Positions 10,957-22,322 of a stretch of 64,000 nucleotides of DNA are shown here, piece after piece. Within the stretch, counting starts at the first letter, position 1. Each line of letters opens with the position of its first letter. The DNA comes from Nemertoderma westbladi (lineage: Eukaryota; Xenacoelomorpha; Nemertodermatida; Nemertodermatidae): the NCBI GenBank assembly GCA_032718475.1, contig JAUCBJ010007520.1, positions 1 through 64,000 of the forward strand. The letters are read 5' to 3'. The translations under genes and the position numbers were made by a program. Below the pieces are notes generated by a model. It did not search any database. It was given only the letters and a program-made list of their open reading frames with translations, and was not told where the DNA came from.

Positions 10957-11262
10957 TTGGAGGTGTCTCATTGGTTCCCCCAAGCTTGACACTAGAACAA
11001 AGTCGCCTCCGCTTTGCAGGACATTGCTTTCGCCGTGAGGACCAGCCAGTGCATAATCTTGTACTTTGGCAGCCTCATGGAGTAAATAAGCATGGTGGAC
11101 AGCCCATGGCTTTCTTGAGACGCATCTTAAAGGACACTGGCCTTGAAGATGCGGATGATCTAGCAAATGTCATGGGTGATAGGGAGTTGTGGCGGCGCAA
11201 TTTTGTCGACAAGCCGGCACAGCATTATTAAAAATGCAGCTGCAATGCAGCATGCCGATACT
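10957..11262 (+). mobile_element. 3' fragment of the reverse-transcriptase element, 15-bp TSD
   Basis: The fragment encodes the last ~90 residues of the same protein as the minus-strand copy at 8401-10330, with only a handful of amino-acid differences (for example LRFAGHCFRREDQPVHNLVL is shared). It ends GCATGCCGATACT. Flanking sequences AGTAAGAAGTGCACA (10942-10956) and AGTAAGAAATGCACA (11263-11277) are a 15-bp target-site duplication with one mismatch. It is a very short, 5'-truncated insertion oriented opposite to the larger copy. Confidence 0.85.
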
Positions 11263-11655
11263 AGTAAGAAATGCACAACACACATGCAGACTGAAGACAG
11301 GTAGGCCTACTTAAATGCGATATGATTTAAAGATGGCGGCTGCCGCTACCTAATGGCAAATAAACATTGTAGGTCCAGGATGAGTGACAGATGATGTCCT
11401 TCAGCCCCGGGATGCGGCACAGCGCTTGTTTTCTTGGACTAACTGACACCTGGCTGCCCGGTTGGACTTAGATTAATTACTGGCACCCGGTTGCACTTAC
11501 TGACACGTGCAGACGTGGTTTGACTAAACTGGCACTAGGTTGGACTTGGTTGCTCTTGGCCGCATATGGTTAACTAAATACTGGCCCCGAAACAGCGAAA
11601 GTAAAAGATTATATTATATGTTAATAAATTCACAAAGAAGGAGAGACAGAAGCGA

Positions 11656-11757
11656 CGGTTTTCAATACCTGTGCGAATGTTTATTCCCTTAGCATTCTGA
11701 TTGCCGCGGTTTTCAATATCTGGGCGAATGTTTATTCCCTTAGCCTTCTGATTGCCG
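11656..11757. repeat. 51-bp tandem duplication
   Basis: A unit beginning CGGTTTTCAATA and ending CTGATTGCCG is present twice in a row with few differences, in the centre of the inverted-repeat element. Confidence 0.85.
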
Positions 11758-12388
11758 CCTCTATCAGTCTATACTATGTTAATGCCATATACTGTAGCAA
11801 CCAACAGAACATAACACAACACAATCCTGGCCGCCGCCTGGATTCTATAACCAGTTTGGTGGATAAACAGTTCAAACATAAATCACGGTTGGATAGTTTT
11901 CCAAGCGGCGTCAAGAATAGTTAACTGGTTAATAGGTACTCCACTGCCGGCGCATCCCGGGGCTGGCGGACACCGGCTGTCACTCTCCTGGATCTGTCCT
12001 GCATTGTTTATTTGACATAGGTAGCGGCAGCCACACTCTTTAAATCACTTAGCTTTAAGTAGGCCTACCTGTCTGAAGTCTGCATGTGTGCAGTGCACTT
12101 CGTACTGGTCCGCAATGCCTAAGCTCTAAAATCACATACGGATTATTCTCCATAGGAATCCATTACATACGCACATACGCGTATGTGCATATGGATACGG
12201 ATACGGCGAAAAGTTATACCCACTAATTAACTGCTTCTCGAAGGCCGCACGGAAATTCAACTTGAAAAATTTTTAAACTTTTGACAGACTACTTGTGTAC
12301 CAAATTTGGATAGAGTCATTTGGCTAACGTTTAAAATTGAACATAACAGAACAACAGAACATTAGACACCGATTGAGTTAGTGGTACC

Positions 12389-13437
12389 CAGGCCCGTAGC
12401 CAGGATTTTTTATTTGGGTAGGCGAGGGAATATCAGGGTAGGCAGGCGCAAATGTTAATTTGGATACATTTTATAATAGATTTAATTGTATACAGTAGGT
12501 AGAAAGCAAACTACAGTAGGGTATACATGGAGTCCGCTATCAGCTCACCATTTGTATACAAAGCACAACATTAGCAAGCGCGAAATCGCGCAGGTCCGCG
12601 TCTACCAGTCTACTAAACTAACGCACGAACTGTCTCCTTGAATGGCTTTACTACCAATCGTACTACCAAGTCACCGGGAAGTGGGATTGAACTCGGTATT
12701 TAGGCCTAGAGAAGTCCAACGCTCTACCAACTTCGCCAATGCGCCATATGAAGCTAAAATTATCTAAACTCAACTAAAATTTTATAAACCTTAAACCCAA
12801 CTGGAAATTAATAAGAAGAACACCATAACACCAACAACGGAGTGAATACTAGAGGTCTTGCTATGTGGACCTAAAAAGGCGGGGGAGAGTTGCAGATAAA
12901 CATCCCTTTTATTGGTAATATAAAACACACTCGACAGAGGTACATACAGTAGCTACATCATACTGTCATAAGAAGATTCTATTCTGAACAAAATACTGTA
13001 TGTACCATTACAGGATGGTTGGGTGCGACTTTCGCCCACTTACAAACTTCACCCGTGTCTAATCTTCGTCCGCGTCCAACCTTCGCCCAATAATTAGAAA
13101 CCATATTAGTTACCAATTCAGGGAAAGGATCAGGTTAAGGAGACGGCTTTTTCTGTAAGGGTGGAGTAGGCCCAACTGTACTGTTGTAGTAGTAACTGTG
13201 TTGGCCTAAGAAAGGTATTATTAAAATAAAAGTAACTTACAATCTGAGCATAATATGTACCGGCGTTTGATTACTACAAGGCTAATGTTTAAAGAAGACG
13301 CATGGAACCAGAAAATAGTTGTGTAAAAATGTAAAATTATTACTAATGAAGTGAAATTTCTTGCAAAAAATTTGGTAGGCGAGACCGACGTTTGGGTAGG
13401 CGGCGCCTACCTTCGCCTTATACTGGCTGCGTGCCTG
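12389..13437. mobile_element. hAT-like non-autonomous transposon (MITE), 8-bp TSD
   Basis: The ends are imperfect inverted repeats, CAGGCCCGTAGCCAGGA on the left and TACTGGCTGCGTGCCTG on the right, and both sides carry the identical 8-bp duplication GTGGTACC (12381-12388 and 13438-13445). An 8-bp duplication with CAG...CTG ends is typical of hAT transposons. A TTTGGGTAGGCG word is found just inside both ends. The 1,049-bp interior has no transposase, so movement would need an enzyme in trans. It also contains a tRNA-like block on the minus strand, possibly a nested SINE. Confidence 0.88.
12672..12745 (-). repeat. tRNA-derived (SINE-head-like) segment
   Basis: On the minus strand a box A match (TGGCGAAGTTGG) is followed by TAGAGCGTTGGACTTCT and then a box B-like GAGTTCAATCC at a tRNA-like distance. 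The order resembles a tRNA with a GGACTTCT anticodon arm, but the 3' half of that arm (AGGCCTAAA) no longer pairs and the acceptor stem is poor. It is therefore a tRNA-derived repeat or degraded tRNA rather than a working tRNA gene. Confidence 0.5.
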
Positions 13438-13445
13438 GTGGTACC

Positions 13446-15862
13446 CATATGCTAAACTCGCTTACTTTCGTGACTCAAATGAATTTGCAAAAATGTTCAA
13501 TTTAGCTGTTACCTAGTGATTGCATGTATTTTGAATGATTGTATTATAAGGGCAGGGCATAGAGTTATTTGCTGATTGGAGAGAAAAAGTTCTCCATAAC
13601 AACGCAGCCATTCAGATTTGCCCATACTTCATACATTCAATTCGCAATGTTACATATAATTAATTCAATGACTGCAAGCGTTCTCCATAGAAACAACTCA
13701 GCAGTTTCTCAGACAAAGATTTCTTTATACTTTCTTCTACCTTAAACTAACATTATTACATATAATTAATTTAAATTGTTGTAGCACCATCCCCATAGTA
13801 ACATCGCAGGTAGTTCTCCTTCCATATCCCCCTACACTTATTACGTTCTACCTTAAACTCATAATGTTGAATATAAATTATTTAATGTATTAAATAATAC
13901 CTGTGCGTGCGCTGCTATATTGAGCATTGATATTAATTATTCATAAACTCTAAGACGGATGATGGTAACTCTTACATTTTTCTGCTTCTTATCGATAAAA
14001 TATATAATATTGGAGAAATTAAAAACAATTAAACATTAGGAAATTAATTTTATATTTGTGATATGTGCTATCCCAAATTAATAAATGTATGTACAGTACA
14101 GTTAACTACTTATCCCGAAATATTTTTCCTTTATTATTATATTAAGATCATACCACATTGTCGAATTCAAATCAATCTAGCTTCGAACATTAAGATAAAT
14201 CAACTGAAGTGTGTGAGTGTTAATTTGTTCAATAATTGTTAATTTAAGTTGTGAATTTATAAAACTCATAATATTTTAACATATTTTTGTGAGTATGTTT
14301 TTATGAGTATTTCAGCCCACATTCCCTTGATCTTTTACACTTTCCACAAATGGCAAGAAATTCAAGGCGAAAGTTGTGTGTCTTATTGACTGTATCATTT
14401 CAGTGTGAATGGTGCAGTTCTGTATTGTGGTCATTGCAGCAACCACTAAGCCATCCAAAGGAACTTAAAACCTCTGATGTTCTCTTTCTGATCCTGAAAT
14501 CACTATGTCCGCCCATTCCCTAGCCAATCAAATGACAACCATTGGGACTGTTGACATCTCTTATGCATTACGCAGCTGCTTTCTCCTCTAATATCCATAT
14601 TGCACCCGGACTCACTGAAACAGCCCACTTCCCTACATAGGTGATGGAGTGCATCCCTATTTATAGGGAAATAGGTGTGTACACCTATTTCCCCCAGAAC
14701 TGCCTTAAATATCACACTTTGCAACAAAGACAATGACTGACAATCTCAGCAATGATAATAGCAAATAATTTGATGATTGAAAGGCACAGGGGAGTTCCCT
14801 AAGATCGGAATGTAGAAGCTGATTAGCATCAGATAGAAGATTTTTCATTTTATTAAAATGGTTACCTTCAGGTCACCAACCCAGTGTGTTCCATTATTAG
14901 GTTGTTCAACTGAAACAGAGAGCTTCAGTTAATGAAGTACATTTTGAATTACTACGCTGCTGCCAGGTGCAACAGCTATTTGAATCTTGATGTAAGAGAT
15001 TGAAAAAGTGCACCCTTGATGAGGATGGAACACTATATCATCACAAATCCACAATCTCCTAGGGGCAAATTCAGTTCTTCAATCACTCCTTTGCATCATA
15101 GAGAATGAGTAAAGTATGACAAAGAAATCATACAATAAGCTAAATAAAGAACTGTCATTTGAACGCCAGGCGAGATCTTTACTTGAGGCCAAACTTGAAG
15201 TAATCAACAGAGTAGATAACACATTTAGTGATTCAAATTCTCAGTACATTGTTACAGACTCTATCAAATCTCCAATTCGAGAGGACAATAATCCCCACAT
15301 CTGAAATAAAGTCACCAATAAGATATCTTCATCCAATGCTACTGCCAACAACAGAGGATTTGACACTTCTGGCTTCAATGCATAATATCCATAACCGGTT
15401 TGCATGCCTCAATTTTGATAACAGCACTGAAGTCTTGTACATGAATGAACCAACAGGAATTCAACAACACCTTCACTGATTGCAAATGATTCAGTACATC
15501 AACCCATTCCAAGTCCTTTGTAGAAAAGTTATCCTCTCTAAACAACAAGAAAAACTAAATACACTAAACTTAACAACACCTACAATGTCAACCCCATACA
15601 TTGCATACTGTAGTTGCCAACAAATAAGAACTCCAAGAACATGAAAGTTGAGGTAAGGAATGAGAAGGTATCTTCTATCTTTAGTAAACCCTGAAGGCTT
15701 CTGGCCAGTTGGTATTATCTGCAGAGAATGGAAATACAATCCTAGATACTCATACAAACCTTTCAACTATCCACCTGCAAGCACCAAGTAATGGCGAGAG
15801 AGGAGTAGGGCACAGAAACTGATGGATTCTTTGTGAATTTCGCAAACGTGAACATTAATGTT
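13446..15862. other. No confident gene; small palindrome inside
   Basis: No coding region could be supported. Short open frames, for example around 15116-15304 with a coil-like SFERQARSLLEAKLEV stretch, have no recognisable family, splice context or neighbours. A perfect 28-nt palindrome, GGGAAATAGGTG-TGTA-CACCTATTTCCC, lies at 14666-14693. The part from 14300 to 15800 is less AT-rich and could be an old retrocopy or transposon remnant. Confidence 0.35.
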
Positions 15863-15993
15863 TTTTATGATAGCTAGTGTTTTTTTGCTAGCTAGTATTT
15901 TTTCGAAATTATAAAAAAATGTGAATGCCGTGAAAATGTGAATGATGATGTCAAAAATTACTAGCTAGTAAAAAATACTAGCTACCATAAAAT
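15863..15993. repeat. Inverted repeat built on AGCTAGTA
   Basis: Two arms of about 40 nt (TTTTATGATAGCTAGTG and on; mirrored as TACTAGCTACCATAAAA) face each other across roughly 50 nt. Each arm holds two TAGCTAG words. It may be the end of a small foldback element. Confidence 0.7.
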
Positions 15994-16125
15994 CTACTAA
16001 GGTTCTAGAACATTCAATAATATAAAAAAACATTCAAAAACAATATTAATTTTTTTTAAATAGATTATTATCAAAATTATTAAAGAAACATTTTTATAGT
16101 CAAATTTTGTTTGTTTTTCTTTTAA

Positions 16126-16258
16126 TTGGGGGCTGCCGCCCCCAAACCCCCGCTTCTTAGGTTGGAGGCTGCCTCCCCCAAACCCCCACTTCTTTTGTTG
16201 GGGGCTGCCGTCCCCAAACCCCCGCTTCTTTGGTTGGGGTTTGCCGTCCCCAAGCACC
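16126..16258. repeat. 36-bp GC-rich tandem repeat, about 4 copies
   Basis: The unit starts TTGGGGGCTGCCGCCCCCAA and recurs at 16126, 16162, 16198 and 16234. Because 36 is a multiple of three, the minus strand reads as a 12-residue repeat (GFGGGSPQPKKR), but no gene context supports translation. Each unit can fold on itself (GGGGGCTGCCGCCCCC). Confidence 0.85.
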
Positions 16259-16663
16259 GGCCTTTTCCTTATGTGTTCGTGGTGTAAGACTATGAGACCA
16301 TTTTGAAATAATTCATTCATGTTTTTATCATCAGATAATAAATTGACTAAGCCTAAAGTAGGACCTGTATTGAATGTTAACCAAACCAATATATAAATTA
16401 CTACAATATTATTAATTCAACAAAATCCCATTAAAAATATTGCAAGTAAACAGGAAATTTAATTAATTTATCAATATGTAATGCTGAACACAGAATACAG
16501 GTCGACGCATGTCGATTTTACCCTGGAGAGGTATAATTTTGATTGCATCAATAATATTCATCCCCATCTGCTACAATTTGAAGAAGACTATTACATAATA
16601 ATACCTATAATTAAAACAATTAATTATTATAATTCTATAGTTAATAAAAGTATATACATAATA
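16259..16663. other. AT-rich sequence, no gene seen
   Basis: No recognisable coding, RNA or structured repeat was found. Confidence 0.35.
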
Positions 16664-16965
16664 AAATCCATAAATAAAAATTGGATACAAAATGTAAAAA
16701 CGGGATGCAAAAGATCACTTTCTGAGCTAAGAAAGGAAAATTGGATACAACTTGTCTGGATACAAGCGGTCCATTTACCATACAAAATGAAAAATAAGAA
16801 TGTGCGAAGATAAGAACAGTCGAGGGGGAAGTGTCCGGGGGGGGGGGGGGGGGGGGGGGTGGGTGTCTGAGGGTAAGTGTCCGGGGGGAAGTGTCCTACT
16901 TGAACGGGGGGGAACTATCCGGGGGGGGGGGGGGGGGAGTGTCCGGGGGGGAAGTGTCCGAACAC
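16664..16965 (+). repeat. Dispersed repeat end with GTGTCCGGGGG / poly(G) block
   Basis: The segment up to about 16836 matches 33271-33442 closely; both contain ACAAAATGTAAAA, CGGGATGCAAAA and GGATACAAGCGGTCC, and both run into a poly(G) tract right after CTGTCC or GTGTCC. Here the tract is followed by several GAAGTGTCCGGGGGG units with G23 (16837-16859) and G17 (16921-16937). It looks like the end of an unrecognised transposable element. Confidence 0.65.
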
Positions 16966-17427
16966 CAGACAAGGCACATATCAATATTATTATGTCAATC
17001 CTATTATCCAACTACACATCAGTCAAGATACAATACAAACAAACAAACTTCCAAACTAACTAGAATGCCCACCACTAATCCAAAATTCCCACCACCAATT
17101 TTGAATTTTAGGAATTCAGAAGCATTAGTTTGATCAGATTGAGTGTAAAGTTCTGTTGGATGACCTTGACAATCGCTTTTATTGTAACTATTCACCTGGA
17201 TCTGCAATGTGTAATCCCGAAAGAATACGTGGATATGGTGGTGTTGCATGTTTGTAAAAAGAACTGTGCCGTAATTTGCAAAGAATCAACAATAATGAGT
17301 CAACAATCATTGACCTGACTTTATTAATAATTAACACACAGTGTAATTGTATTACAAACAGAGATATATTGAAGGTCAACCAGGATTCGCCTTAGTTTAG
17401 CTTATCTGGTAGGAATGATACCAATTA
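16966..17427. other. No gene seen
   Basis: Apart from a TTGTAATACA-type AT-rich background, no coding or repeat structure can be supported. Confidence 0.3.
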
Positions 17428-17655
17428 GATTGCACTTTAGATAAAAATTTTGGTGCTGCAATATAACCACCCCAGTACATTTTTTCGAAATTTTTTTTTT
17501 TTCGGTCGGATCCAGACAAGTGATACCTACGTACAAACAAAAAATCAGACGTTATCGTAAATATTTGTAGATTTTAGAGGGGGGGGGTCAATATGAGCCC
17601 CCCCCCCCCCCCCCCCGGTATTTGTACAACATTTTATAGCCCGGTACTAATAGGG
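17428..17655 (+). mobile_element. Right-end fragment of the CCCTATTA/TTAA transposon family
   Basis: About 210 bp matches the right end of the 37352-42336 element almost base for base: CCACCCCAGTACATTTTTTCG, CGGTCGGATCCAGACAAGTG, the G-run/TCAATATGA/C-run hairpin, and the final GCCCGGTACTAATAGGG. TTAA follows at 17656-17659. No matching left end is present, so this is a deletion remnant. Confidence 0.8.
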
Positions 17656-17659
17656 TTAA

Positions 17660-18236
17660 AATATACAGTACTCAAGAATCCAATAATCAGTATTACCAGT
17701 AATCATTATTCACATGTCTGCATGTCTTATATATTGACAGAAGACTGAATCGCTGTTACTGATTTAGGATTTATAATTACCCACATCAGTAGTACAGCTC
17801 TGTACCAGTAGTCAAGTTGCTGCTTTACAGATTAACACTGGAACTGCAGCATCCTAACTACAGTTATTAAACAGATCGGACGCAGAGCTAAAATATTATT
17901 AAAGCAGTATTGTCCGACAGTATTCCAAGATAATAAGACTTGGTATATTAACACCCATCGGCCTATCCATATTACAGGGCTAAAATCCTGTGGGTTGGCA
18001 ATACTCATTTTTACCAAGTGTTTATATATTCATGTATTCAATCAAATGTAGGAATGCCTATAAGGCTATTTCGGGCTAAGGCAAATAATCTGTAATTATA
18101 CCGTGCTATTACAGTATTACTGCTCCAGGGAAAGTAAGTCAGTAAGTTGTCATACAATATAAAAATATATAAATGTTGAAAGTTTTTTATATTCTTTATC
18201 AAGAAATCCCTAGAATTACATTCCCTTACGCCTTAC
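17660..18236. other. No gene seen
   Basis: No supported feature was found in this stretch. Confidence 0.3.
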
Positions 18237-18459
18237 TTCTACATATATCTTGAATATAAGCCGATCGGTCAACCTTACTACTGCGGAATTGATGAGCGTT
18301 AATATATTTAGGTTTACATACAAATTATCGTTCAACCAGGTCGCGAACCCCCTTAGCCTGTCTGTAAACGCCACTAAGTTAAAACCTGGTGGTTTTCCCT
18401 CAATATCTGGAACAAGAACGTTGTCTCTGAACGAACTCACACGTATCAAATCACATTGA
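18237..18459 (-). CDS. Possible isolated exon of an unrecognised gene
   Basis: The minus strand is open for 74 codons between a candidate acceptor (AATAATAG|TCAATG) and a candidate donor (GTAGAA|GTAAGG). The sequence has balanced composition (RDNVLVPDIEGKPPGFNLVA and on to VRLTDRLIFKIYVE) and looks coding rather than random. It matches no domain I recognise. It begins in phase 2 and ends in phase 0, so it does not fit between the phase-1 EGF exons, and it lies beyond the stop of the terminal exon at 19939. It could belong to a separate minus-strand gene or be a chance frame. Confidence 0.28.
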
Positions 18460-18467
18460 CTATTATT

Positions 18468-18616
18468 GGATCCGCATATCCGCGGATACTACTGGGAACT
18501 GTCGTTGCTTCTATGGGATCCGCATATCCGCATACTACTGGGAACTGTCGTTGCTTCTATGGGATCCGCATATCCGCATACTACTGGGAACTGTCGTTGC
18601 TTCTATGGGATCCGCA
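18468..18616. repeat. 46-48 bp tandem repeat, 3 copies
   Basis: Units start GGATCCGCATATCCGC at 18468, 18516 and 18562, each continuing ATACTACTGGGAACTGTCG. Copies two and three are essentially identical; copy one has a 2-bp longer GCGGAT block. Confidence 0.92.
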
Positions 18617-18830
18617 ACAGTATCCAAGGATTTTGCTGGTGTCCTCGTTTTACAAGAGTTCGTTAAGAATGGGTGAAATTCCAAATAGTAATAAAGGACG
18701 GTCATTCGGGAATTGGGGAAACTATAAAGGAAATATTTTTGCGGGTTAATATTTATTGTTATTACATATATCATAAATATATATTATTCTAACATTATAT
18801 TATTCTCACATTATAAATATGTGGGCCTCG

Positions 18831-18943
18831 AGTAAAAACCGTCTATATCGAGTTTCAGGCATTATGAGATATATGCCTATTAAGTGAAGACTGCTCTAAT
18901 TACAAAACCGTCTATGTCCAGATGGATATAGACGGTTTTTACT
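18831..18943. repeat. Short MITE-like hairpin element
   Basis: A perfect 19-bp inverted repeat, AGTAAAAACCGTCTATATC, bounds 113 bp. A further partial copy of ACCGTCTATGTCC lies just inside the right arm. No ORF is present. Confidence 0.7.
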
Positions 18944-19938
18944 ATAGAGCCACGAACAGTGCATTAAATGAAACGTGCAGTGCAATACATAAATAGGCAT
19001 CTATAATTTAACCTAGCTGCTAGATAGATCGATTTCTTAATTATTTACAATTTACAATTATGTTTTCTGATTTCAACTTTGGTCCAAAAGGTCAATTAGT
19101 GCTATTTAAATATCCCAATAGAATACTTAAAATACATAACATATTATACACACTGTAGGAATGTCTGTATAGGTGCTATTAGTGCTCACAGAGTGTGAAG
19201 CTTGTACAGGTTTTTATTGCGATCCAAATAGGTATTGTACTCATTGTGTCAGACAAACAGACTGACAATAATGATGATTTGGATGTATGCTCAGTCTTAG
19301 TGGATCTCCCTAACTTACAATTCACAGTCAGCATGCGCTATGCTCTAAGCCCATAATGTATTACTTAGTATAATAATTAAATACATATATTACTATCATA
19401 ATTAGTTTGTGAAATATAATTATATATATATTGATTGATAAGCGGTGTAACTAGGTGCAATGAATTACGGTTTGTTAGTTTTTTGGATAAAATATAGTTG
19501 CTTTAGCTTGGGGCCCAAAAAGGGCTCTGTGAATGGTTCATTGGAATGAGGCATAAATTCCTATAGCATTATTGAACTAAATGTCAACTGCTATAGTTTA
19601 AGTAAATGGTAGTTTATGACTGCACTATAGATATCCATTAAAGTACATATTATATCGTATATCTATTTTATATAATTTTTAAGTAACCAATCGTTAGTAC
19701 GAAAGTCAATAAACCCTCGTCAACTAAGAAAATGTAATGTAAATGGAAAGAGAAAATACCCTGCATTCGATTCATCAGTGAACCTTGATACCATGGTTAC
19801 CATGTTTTATCTAATAGTTAATTCAGACAACAAATCTTTTATGTCACAAGCCATCAGTTATGAATTTGAAAAGTGCTTTATAATAAATCAATTTTAACAA
19901 GGATAGTCAGTCAAATTACATATCCAATGCAAATCTAG
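18944..19938. other. 3' flank of the minus-strand terminal exon, no gene seen
   Basis: This AT-rich stretch follows the stop codon at 19939-19941 on the minus strand and probably holds the 3' UTR and intergenic DNA. No specific signal was confirmed. Confidence 0.35.
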
Positions 19939-20768
19939 TCAAATATATATATATCCAAGAAAGGAGAGAACTAAAATGGTAAACTTATCCGCATTTGTAT
20001 TTGGGCAAGCATCCTCCGTAATTTCCAAGGTAGTTGGAACTGTGTGTGAAGTTGATGGTTCTTCTGTGGTTGCAGTAGTCGTAGATGGAGGCTTAATAAT
20101 TGTTCCATTTGATCTGTGTATAATTTCAAAAACAAACATAGCCACTCCTTTAGAGGCAAAAACTATGCGGTGTTTCCCCCCTGCTAGATATTGGACAAAC
20201 CCGTTATCCAGACCTTCCAAGATACTTTCATGCTCATCTTCGTAAATGATAATGGAAATAGATCTTACTCCATAAATAATACCAGCATCATAGCAACCCT
20301 TGAATTCGTGTACATCGATAAGCAGATCTTGAAATAATGGAAACTCAGATTTGATTGCCTCTTCAATATCATTTTTTGTGATTTCAATGCATGGGTTGTA
20401 AGTGATGTTGTATGTAAATGTTACCTGACACTGGGTGCCAATGTACTCGAATGTAACATCTCCAACTGTAAAGGTCGGGGGTGGTTCTGATTCCGACGCA
20501 GCTACCGCCAATATTTCAACTAGGCCGCTATTAGTGATCACCTGATCACCTGTACTTGTATACTCGTTTTCAACAATTATTGATCCACATTTTATGTTCT
20601 TCACCACGAATGTAACATTTACAAGCGCGGTATTATGGGAAATGCCCGTTTGAAGGTTATTCGTATGATATGTAATGAAGGCTTCTTTTACTGTATCATT
20701 AGCTAGTAATAAGCAATCTCCTTCATACTTTGTTTCTGTATAGGCCTTAGCTGGCAGTGGTTTGGCAC
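19939..20768 (-). CDS. Terminal exon of an extracellular protein (EGF-type gene candidate)
   Basis: The minus strand is open for about 276 codons from a good acceptor (AATTCTTGCAG|GTGCC) to a TGA stop. The exon needs one base from the previous exon (phase 1), exactly what the EGF-like exons at 56113, 61499 and 63804 deliver. The product has paired cysteines (KYEGDCLLLAND, IKCGSIIV, TQCQVTF, NPCIEI, FKGCYDAG), several N-glycosylation sequons, then a Thr/Ser/Pro-rich linker (PPSTTTATTEEPSTSHTVP) and a short hydrophobic C-terminus (FTILVLSFLGYIYI) that could be a GPI-attachment tail. The globular part matches no domain I can name. A surface-anchored glycoprotein tail is inferred. An internal methionine at 20607 is not needed as a start. 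Confidence is good that it is coding, lower that it joins the EGF exons. Confidence 0.6.
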
Positions 20769-22227
20769 CTGCAAGAATTATTTTATATAATTTAATTTCA
20801 TAAATGAATTGATAATTTGTTAAGAATTATTTCTTTTTCTACAAAGCATTACAACTTAAAATACAGGATTGAATTATCATATAATAATAATTGTGTTTAT
20901 TAGTTAAGTTAAAATCCTTTAATTACAGACATACGGTACAACCCACAAGCTGCACATCCAAACAAGTATTATCTATCGTCATCAACCTACCTATACTACG
21001 AATTGCTTGCCCATCTACTGTTCAGTTTCTCTACATAGATTTTAATTTCCTTAAATAATTTTATTAGGAGTGATCGTCAAACAACTTCTACGAAATTTCA
21101 GATTTTCTCCCTCGTATGATAATACATTTATCTAATAATATGATGTTTGTTCCCTCCTCAAACAAGTTTCAAATTTGAAAATTTTAACGGTAAGTGGAAT
21201 ATTTCAGTTTAATATGATAAGATTGATATTTAATTAATGGTTTTCTAATAGCAAAAATGCATATGCATTTATGATACATTGTATCAATAATATTTGTGGC
21301 TGGAATTCATATATACTTAATGTTTAAAATATTCTACAATTTTATGGTCCCAGAAGATAAAATGTTTTACCCACATTTAAAATTACCGTTGACCAATTAT
21401 TTGCATGAATTCTACCAAACAATAAGGGGATACATGAATTTAGACTTTTTTCCTATTGATATTCTGTGGTGTTGCTGCAGTTATAAATCCTGCCTTTAAA
21501 AATACTTATTTTACCAATTTACCCAAAATACTGTATAAAGGACCAGTTACGGTATCATATTGATTTGTTTCTTACAAATTATTCTTTAGTAAAGGTTCTT
21601 ACGCTAGCTAGTGCTATTACACCTATATTCGATCTAATATTGTTCGAACGCCTACTAAGCCTCAAATGGAATGCGTGATGCTTATTGGCTATGCTCCTTG
21701 CTGATAAAAGCTAGTATATAAGTGCGGTTGTGCTATGATTGATTTTACTCAATTATTAATTATTGATTATTATTAATTATTGTTTGACAGAAGAAGTCGC
21801 ACTGCCCATGCAGAGGCTTTGATCCCCGGTCAAGTTTAATTGACTGGTGGTTATTACAGGCCTAAGGTCTAAACTTAAAGAGTTAATAATTGAATTATAA
21901 TTATTCATCGCTACATTGTATATTCTACTGGTTTATTTAATTTATCTTTATTATTTGCTTAATATATCGCCGATATTACGTAATCAAGGAGGTTGTAAAC
22001 GCGCCACAACAGGTGGGTTGCTGTAACTAAGTATCAGTGATAATCTGGACAACTGTATCAGATTTGTGTGTTGTCATATCTCTGACTTACTAAATAATTA
22101 ATATATGGCGATATTTCAGACCATTAATATAAGCAAGGCTCTTATTATTAATTACATCACGATTGAGAGTTGTCATAAATTGAATTATTTCTTTTTCTAC
22201 AAAGCATTACAACTTACATCTCTTAAC
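20769..22227. other. Intronic/intergenic AT-rich sequence with a TATA-like motif
   Basis: No coding sequence is recognised. Around 21690-21725 there is TTGGCTATGC and, about 30 bp on, CTAGTATATAAGTGCGG, which looks like a CCAAT/TATA arrangement on the plus strand upstream of the non-LTR element. This could be a promoter or LTR relic, but no matching element ends were found. Confidence 0.3.
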
Positions 22228-22322
22228 CGATCTCCACCGGGCCGCCGACCTGCATGGGACCGCCGACCTCCACCGGGCCGCCAACCTCCACCGGGCCGCC
22301 GACCTCCACGGGGCCGCCGATT
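22228..22322. repeat. 18-bp GC-rich tandem repeat
   Basis: Roughly five copies of a unit like CCGCCGACCTCCACCGGG stand at the 5' edge of the non-LTR element. In the plus frame they read as GPPTST repeats fused to the start of the endonuclease frame. Confidence 0.85.

Larger units (their letters stand above)
10928..12120. mobile_element. Inverted-repeat (foldback/MITE-like) element carrying a retrotransposon insertion
   Basis: The left arm (10928-10956 plus 11278 to about 11420) is inverted at about 11945-12120. Both arms share AGGCATTGCGGA, GAAGTGCAC, ACATGCAGACT, ACAGGTAGGCCTACTTAAA, GGCTGCCGCTACCTA and CAGCCCCGGGATGCG. The left arm is interrupted by a 306-bp retrotransposon fragment; removing that restores the symmetry. 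The centre (about 11420-11945) has no ORF and includes a 51-bp tandem duplication. No flanking target duplication was found, so the outer borders are approximate. Confidence 0.65.

Noticed and set aside
16126-16258. CRISPR-like array
   Set aside because: Units are directly adjacent without unique spacers; this is a GC-rich minisatellite in a eukaryotic setting.
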